From an uncultured Sphingobium sp. (GTDB taxonomy: Bacteria; Pseudomonadota; Alphaproteobacteria; Sphingomonadales; Sphingomonadaceae): DNA of 11,043 nt. Under the pieces are notes generated by a model. The model saw only the letters and a list, made by a program, of their open reading frames with translations, did no database searches and was not told where the DNA came from. The stretch is taken from positions 1 through 11,043 of the forward strand of contig CAJYHD010000193.1 in the NCBI GenBank assembly GCA_913773715.1, written 5' to 3'. The position numbers and the translations under genes were made by a program. Below are positions 6,465 through 11,043 of the stretch, piece after piece; position 1 is the stretch's first letter; every line of letters begins with the position of its first letter.

Positions 6465-7388
6465 ATGGCGAGGGATGGTTTAAGACTTGATTCGAAGGTG
6501 CAGTTCGCGGGGCATGAAACATTCCCGCTGCGCCTCCTGTGGCTGAAGAAAGCCTACGACGCGGTGGGGGATGAAGCCCCCATTGGAACATTCCAGGAAC
6601 AAGAGGCAATTGCACGCTTCGGCGTCGGGCGCAATATGGCTGTGTCGATGCGGTATTGGGCAAACGCCTCAGGCTTCTTCAAAGAGGACGAGCGTATCAT
6701 CCGGCCCACGGAACTCGGCCACGCCATCCTCGCAGATGACGGCCTTGATCCATATCTCGAGCAGGCAGCGACGATCTGGCTTGTTCACTGGCATATTGCC
6801 AGTTCGCAGGCGAAAGCGACGACCGCCTATTATGCCTTCAATGTTTTGAATGCGATCGAGTTCGATCCGGCAACCCTGCTCGACGAACTGTTCGGGGTCG
6901 TGTCCGCACGAGGTTGGCGCGCGACGCGTGGGACTTTGAAGCGGGACATCGAGGTTTTCCTGCGCAGCTACGTGCGGAAAGGTGAAACCTTCAGCGAGGA
7001 TGCAGCGGAACCCCTGCTGGCTGAACTAGCGCTCATCCGCGAAGCCCGGCTTGGTGGTTGGTACGAGTTTGTTCGCGGGCCGAAACCGACTCTCCATGAC
7101 GCGGTGTTTGCCTATGCCTTGGGCGCTTTTTGGGAGCGTAGCGGCGGCGCGACGACCATGACGGCCGAGCAAGTCTGCTATTCACCCGGCTCGCCTGGCC
7201 GGGTTTTCAAGCTCGACGAGGACAGCGTCATCACCCGGCTCATGCGCATCGACGATGTCACAGAAGGTGCGTGGCAATGGGTCGATACGGCCGGCTTGCG
7301 CCAGATTCAGCGGAAGGATGAGATCGACACCACGAGCCTGATTCCAGCGGCCTATCCAAACCGCGGCTCTTGGAGGAGCGCAGCGTGA
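6465..7388 (+). CDS. DUF4007 family protein of the sulfur-defence operon
   Basis: This 307-aa protein begins with the DUF4007 hallmark KVQFAGHETFPLRLLWLKKA (11-30), followed by FGVGRNMAVSMRYW (52-65), which looks like a winged-helix recognition segment, and DPYLEQAATIWLVHWHI (95-111). No enzymatic motif, signal peptide or membrane segment is seen. From memory, DUF4007 proteins occur beside PAPS-reductase-like and cysteine desulfurase genes in defence loci; their biochemical role is unknown to me. DNA recognition or transcriptional control, analogous to the position of DndB after DndA, is an inference. ATG 6465 follows the dndA stop by 9 nt without a clear Shine-Dalgarno, suggesting reinitiation. 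The stop overlaps the next start as GTGA. Confidence 0.8.
   Translation: MARDGLRLDSKVQFAGHETFPLRLLWLKKAYDAVGDEAPIGTFQEQEAIARFGVGRNMAVSMRYWANASGFFKEDERIIRPTELGHAILADDGLDPYLEQAATIWLVHWHIASSQAKATTAYYAFNVLNAIEFDPATLLDELFGVVSARGWRATRGTLKRDIEVFLRSYVRKGETFSEDAAEPLLAELALIREARLGGWYEFVRGPKPTLHDAVFAYALGAFWERSGGATTMTAEQVCYSPGSPGRVFKLDEDSVITRLMRIDDVTEGAWQWVDTAGLRQIQRKDEIDTTSLIPAAYPNRGSWRSAA
7372..7378 (+). promoter_or_regulatory. Strong Shine-Dalgarno fixing a GTG start for the ATPase
   Basis: GGAGGAG lies 6 nt before the GTG at 7385. It sits inside the last codons of the DUF4007 gene and decides the ATPase start at 7385 rather than an in-frame TTG at 7370, which precedes the site. Confidence 0.75.
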
Positions 7389-10300
7389 CGTTCCTGGCTT
7401 CCAAAGTTGCGATTGATCGACGGTTCGCGCGTTCTGCGCGCCTAGATGCCGACCTGAATGGTACGCCCCCGCTCGTCGGATATGTCCTGCAGGCGACGGT
7501 TGCGAAGGCACTTACGCTGCTGGCAGACAGCCAGATCGAGAGCCAGCAGGGTGCATTCACGTGGACCGGACCCTATGGTGGCGGGAAGTCCAGCGCCGCG
7601 CTGCTTCTGGCAAACCTTGTCGCTGGCGCCCGCGCTAACCGAAAGATCGCGAGGGACCTCGCTGGCACAGAGCTGACGGAGCTCTATGCCAAGGCATTCC
7701 CCAAGAGTGTTGGGGAGTGGAAGGTCGTGGCCGTGACGGGCGGGCGTGTCCGTTTGCGCGAGGCGATCGCCGACGCTGCCGCCAGCACGTTCGGCTGGGA
7801 CGAGGCCGCAAGGGCAAAGTTCGGATCCACCGATGAGGCTTTGATCACAGCGCTCGTGCCGTCGGGCAAGGCAAATGCCGGAGGCAGACTGCTCATCCTC
7901 GATGAGCTTGGGAAAATGCTCGAGCACGAGGCGCTTGAAGGCGGCGATGTGCATTTGCTGCAAGACCTTGCCGAACGGGCATCTCGCAGCGACGGGCGGC
8001 TGGTCGTCATCGGCATTCTTCATCAGTCTTTCGAACAGTATGCGGCCCGGGCAGCACGGGATGCACGGCAGGAATGGGCCAAGGTCCAAGGTCGCTATCA
8101 GGATATCGCTTTTCTCAGCGGTGCGGACGAAACCGTGGCGCTGCTTGGCCGAGCGATAGCGAGCGAGCCGCCTGCATCCGCGCTGGCGGAAGCCGCCAAC
8201 CTTGCAGACGCAATCGCCAAGCGCCGGCCGACCGAGGTGTCCGCGTTGACGCAGGCACTCGCCGAAACATGGCCGCTCAATCCTGTTACCGCACTCCTAC
8301 TCGGGCCGGTTTCGAGAGCCCGCTTTGCCCAGAACGAGCGAAGCGTTTTCGGTTTTCTGAGCTCGGCCGAGCCAGCGGGATTCCAGCAGTTTCTATCGTC
8401 CACGGCAGTGGGTGCCGGCACCTATGACCCGTCGATGCTGTGGGACTATCTCTCTGCCAATTTTGGCATGGCGCTCGCGAGTGGACCAGACGGCAGCCGG
8501 TTCAGCCTCGCATTCGAGGCGATTGAGCGAGCCGGCGCCAAAGGCGGAGCGCAACACGTCGCGCTTACCAAGGCAGCCGCCGTAATCGAGTTCTTCCGGA
8601 ATGGATCTGGACTGGCGCTCGCCGACGATATCTTGGCATCCGCATTACCGGGGATCGCTGAAGATGCCCGAACCGCGGCGATCAAGGATCTCCTCGACTG
8701 GGCGGTCCTGATCCGCCAGCCTCGCCTCGGTGGGTATGCCCTCTTCGCCGGCAGCGATTTCGATCTCGATGATGCGATCGGACGGGCGGTCGCGCCGGTC
8801 GGCAATCAGCAGCTTGAAGACATACCGCAGCGCGTCGGCTTTGGATTTGCGACTGCAAAGCGCCACTATTTTCTCACTGGTGCTCTTCGAACATTCGAGA
8901 TCGCACTTCAGATTGTCGGTTCGGACGACACCGCTGAAGAACTTGCGTCGACGCTCCTTAACCGGCCGAAGCGCGGTAGCGGGCTGCTCGTGCTGACGCT
9001 GTCAGACGGCTCCCTTCAGTCATCGGACGTTGATGCCCTTGCGAAGGCAACCGCCAAGAAGCTCAAGGGCCAAGGCAGGATCGTCGCGATCGGTGCCGCT
9101 GCTGACAGCTTTGCGCTCCGTTCAACCGCGGCCGAGCTGTTGGCGGTCGAACGTGTCATACGCGACCATCCACAGCTCGAAGGAGACCGCATCGCACGGC
9201 GTGAGATCGCAGCGCGGCAATCTCTCTGCGTCGATCAGCTTCATCGCACGCTGGAAGCCTCGCTCGAGACAGCGCGCTGGTTCCTCGCTCCCTCGCCGAG
9301 CAAAGGCCTTCGCGAGCCGCTCGCCATGGTCGCCAGTGCGCTTGCTGATGCTGGCTACCCGTCGGCGCCAATCCTGAAGAGCGAACTCCTCCAGCGCGAC
9401 AAGCCCTCTTCGAATGCCATGGCCGCGCTCCGCGACCTAGCGCACGCGATGGTGAACCGTTTCGCCGAGCTGGACCTCGGCATTACGGGTTATCCGGCCG
9501 AACTCGGTCTCTATTTGACGGTGCTCAAACCGTTTGGTCTACACCGACCGTCGGGAGACATCTTCACGTTCGCCGAGCCTGACGAGAGCGAGGAAGGCCT
9601 TTCCCTACGACCAGCGTGGGACGTGATCGATCAGGTTGGGGTCGAGGGGCTCGATACTGTCTACAAACAGTGGGCGCTTCCGCCATTTGGTTTGAAGGGC
9701 GGCGTCATGCCTGTCCTGGCCCTCGCCTACATGCTGGCAATGCGTGACAGCGTAGCGATCTATATCGATGGTGTTTATCAGACAGCGATCGACGATGTCG
9801 TCGTCGATAAGCTTCTGCAAAAGCCGGGCGGCTTCCGCCTACGTCGAATTGACCGCTCGATCCGTGAAACGGCCTTCCTGAGCGGGCTCGCCGAGCGCTT
9901 GGGCGTCGAAGCAAGCGAAGGCTCGCTTCCTGTGGCGGCCGCGCTCTTTCAGCGGTTCGAGGCACTGCCCGTATTCGCGAAGCGGACACAACGGCTGGAC
10001 GAAGATACCCGGACCGTTCGCTCCGTCGTGGTGAAGGCCGAGGATCCCGAAGCGCTCCTGTTCGATGCTCTGCCCGATACCTTCGGCGAAAGATTGACGC
10101 CCGACCTGGTCTACGAGGCGCTCCTGCAATGTGAGGCGGGGTATCCTGGGTTGCTCATCGAGCTTCGCCAGGCACTAGCTCGCGCGCTCGGCGTCGAACT
10201 CGACTCCTTCAGCGGGATTTCGGAGCGGGTCGCTTGTGTTCGCGGTCTCACCAACGATTATGCTTTTGACGCCCTCGCGGATCGAGCAGCCGCTATCGAG

Positions 10301-10690
10301 GATGGCACCGGTGACCTTGAGAGCCTCGTGAGCGTCCTCCTGCATCGCCCGGCACGGAGCTGGTCCGATCGCGACCGTGAAGAGGCGCTTACGGAGATCG
10401 CCCGGTTTGGTCGACGCTTCCGGGAGCTAGAGGCACTCGCGGTTGTGCGGGATCGCCAATCGCATACCGAAGCCCTCGCTCTGGTCGTTGGGCTTGACCC
10501 CAAAACCCCGCCGCTGCTGCGTAGCTTCGTCCTGAACGATAAGGAGAAGAAGGCGGCAGCAAGCATGGCGGACCGCGTCGTCGCTGGTCTTCGGGCAGAC
10601 GATAAAACTGGAAGGCTTCAGCTAGCAGCGCTTGCCCGAGCGGTTGCGATGCTCGCGGCTGAGACAGATACTGAGGTGGAAGCAGCATGA
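7385..10690 (+). CDS. Large P-loop ATPase (BrxC/PglY-like) of the sulfur-defence operon
   Basis: This 1,101-aa ATP-binding protein has Walker A GPYGGGKSS (about 62-70, Lys68) and Walker B LLILDELGK (about 169-177, Asp173/Glu174), then QDLAERASRSDGRLVVIGIL, resembling a sensor segment of AAA+-type ATPases. The remaining roughly 850 residues hold no motif I can name; they are soluble-looking, without membrane segments. N-terminal organisation and size resemble the large BrxC/PglY ATPases of BREX, but not the SMC-like coiled-coil DndD (about 660 aa). It probably powers DNA engagement or translocation for the modification/defence complex; substrate and partners are inferred from the operon. Start GTG 7385 overlaps the DUF4007 stop and has a strong Shine-Dalgarno. 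Its stop overlaps the next ATG. Subfamily naming is uncertain. Confidence 0.75.
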   Translation: MTFLASKVAIDRRFARSARLDADLNGTPPLVGYVLQATVAKALTLLADSQIESQQGAFTWTGPYGGGKSSAALLLANLVAGARANRKIARDLAGTELTELYAKAFPKSVGEWKVVAVTGGRVRLREAIADAAASTFGWDEAARAKFGSTDEALITALVPSGKANAGGRLLILDELGKMLEHEALEGGDVHLLQDLAERASRSDGRLVVIGILHQSFEQYAARAARDARQEWAKVQGRYQDIAFLSGADETVALLGRAIASEPPASALAEAANLADAIAKRRPTEVSALTQALAETWPLNPVTALLLGPVSRARFAQNERSVFGFLSSAEPAGFQQFLSSTAVGAGTYDPSMLWDYLSANFGMALASGPDGSRFSLAFEAIERAGAKGGAQHVALTKAAAVIEFFRNGSGLALADDILASALPGIAEDARTAAIKDLLDWAVLIRQPRLGGYALFAGSDFDLDDAIGRAVAPVGNQQLEDIPQRVGFGFATAKRHYFLTGALRTFEIALQIVGSDDTAEELASTLLNRPKRGSGLLVLTLSDGSLQSSDVDALAKATAKKLKGQGRIVAIGAAADSFALRSTAAELLAVERVIRDHPQLEGDRIARREIAARQSLCVDQLHRTLEASLETARWFLAPSPSKGLREPLAMVASALADAGYPSAPILKSELLQRDKPSSNAMAALRDLAHAMVNRFAELDLGITGYPAELGLYLTVLKPFGLHRPSGDIFTFAEPDESEEGLSLRPAWDVIDQVGVEGLDTVYKQWALPPFGLKGGVMPVLALAYMLAMRDSVAIYIDGVYQTAIDDVVVDKLLQKPGGFRLRRIDRSIRETAFLSGLAERLGVEASEGSLPVAAALFQRFEALPVFAKRTQRLDEDTRTVRSVVVKAEDPEALLFDALPDTFGERLTPDLVYEALLQCEAGYPGLLIELRQALARALGVELDSFSGISERVACVRGLTNDYAFDALADRAAAIEDGTGDLESLVSVLLHRPARSWSDRDREEALTEIARFGRRFRELEALAVVRDRQSHTEALALVVGLDPKTPPLLRSFVLNDKEKKAAASMADRVVAGLRADDKTGRLQLAALARAVAMLAAETDTEVEAA

Positions 10691-11043
10691 CGCACGAGCG
10701 CCATATCCTGGGCCTCTCGGGCGGCCGGGACAGTGCCGCTCTAGCGGTTTACATGCGGCAATATCGGCCAGAGCTTCCTATCGAATATTTCTTCACCGAC
10801 ACGGGCAAGGAGCTGCCCGAAGTTTATAAGTTCCTCGACAAGCTTGAGGGGTTCCTCGGTCGGCCGATCGAGCGGTTGAACCCTGATCGAGACTTTGATT
10901 TCTGGCTCGAAGAATACGGCAATTTTCTCCCATCTCCGCGCACGCGTTGGTGCACGCGTCAGCTTAAACTTCGGCCCCTCGAGCATTGGCTGCGGGAAGA
11001 CCTGGACAGCGGCACGATCGTGCACTCCTACGTTGCTATCAGG
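10687..11043 (+). CDS. PAPS reductase-like PP-loop protein (DndC/BrxP-type), 5' part
   Basis: The first 119 residues are in the window and the gene runs off the right edge. LSGGRDSAAL (10-19) is the PP-loop (SGGxDS) that binds ATP or adenylyl-sulfate nucleotides, with Arg in place of the usual Lys. FFTDTGKELPEVYKF (35-49) and RWCTRQLKLRPLEHWL (86-101) are typical of phosphoadenosine phosphosulfate reductase-family proteins including DndC, which uses sulfur from DndA to form the phosphorothioate bond. ATG overlaps the ATPase stop as ATGA, and GAGG (10673-10676) is a plausible Shine-Dalgarno. With a BrxC-like ATPase next to it, it may instead be the BrxP of BREX type 4. Ordinary sulfate-assimilation CysH is unlikely because no cys genes surround it. 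Confidence 0.85.
   Translation, partial: MTHERHILGLSGGRDSAALAVYMRQYRPELPIEYFFTDTGKELPEVYKFLDKLEGFLGRPIERLNPDRDFDFWLEEYGNFLPSPRTRWCTRQLKLRPLEHWLREDLDSGTIVHSYVAIR

Noticed and set aside
1..11043. CRISPR arrays, tRNA or rRNA genes, riboswitches
   Set aside because: No regularly spaced repeats, tRNA cloverleaf-like sequence or rRNA-like stretch seen; nearly the whole window is accounted for by protein-coding genes.

Overview
The window is GC-rich (roughly 60-65 percent by eye) with dense, overlapping genes. It looks like a sphingomonad-type alphaproteobacterium. The evidence is two exact GTTC-N7-GTTC LexA operators (the alphaproteobacterial SOS box), an imuA-imuB-dnaE2 mutagenesis cassette whose ImuB carries the long [17 protein letters not shown] insert I associate with sphingomonads, and an SRAP protein starting MCNDY. 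Plasmid or chromosome cannot be decided.

Left part (1-3985, genes on the minus strand): the last codons and probable right end of an IS3-family element (1 to about 121) abut the middle of dnaE2. dnaE2 is cut after about 426 of its usual ~1,080 residues, so the polymerase lacks its third catalytic Asp and all C-terminal domains. Upstream of it imuB and imuA are intact, tightly overlapping, and preceded by a perfect LexA box (3925-3939).

Middle (3986-5241): a canonical SRAP (YedK/HMCES-type) abasic-site protein on the minus strand and a divergent, shorter SRAP-like paralogue on the plus strand share a 59-nt intergenic region with a second perfect LexA box (4687-4701). The paralogue has lost Cys2 and apparently the other catalytic residues. 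The plus-strand promoter I can draw (-35 at 4672, -10 at 4695) predicts transcription starting at or next to its ATG, i.e. a leaderless mRNA.

Right part (5265-11043, plus strand): a compact operon with a DndA/IscS-like cysteine desulfurase, a DUF4007 protein, a 1,101-aa P-loop ATPase, and a PAPS-reductase-like PP-loop protein cut by the window edge. Junctions are 9 nt, GTGA overlap and ATGA overlap. This is a sulfur-based (phosphorothioation-type) DNA modification/defence cassette. It is not canonical dndABCDE; it fits best with BREX type 4-like systems, where a PAPS reductase (BrxP) accompanies a BrxC-type ATPase. The deciding genes (pglZ, brxL or dndD/E) would lie to the right.

The desulfurase starts only 23 nt after the degenerate SRAP gene with no terminator between, so the defence operon is probably co-transcribed from the LexA-controlled promoter. 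The most interesting hypothesis here is a sulfur-modification defence system wired to the SOS response through a catalytically dead SRAP paralogue. No RNA genes, CRISPR arrays or gene-free stretches above 300 nt were found.
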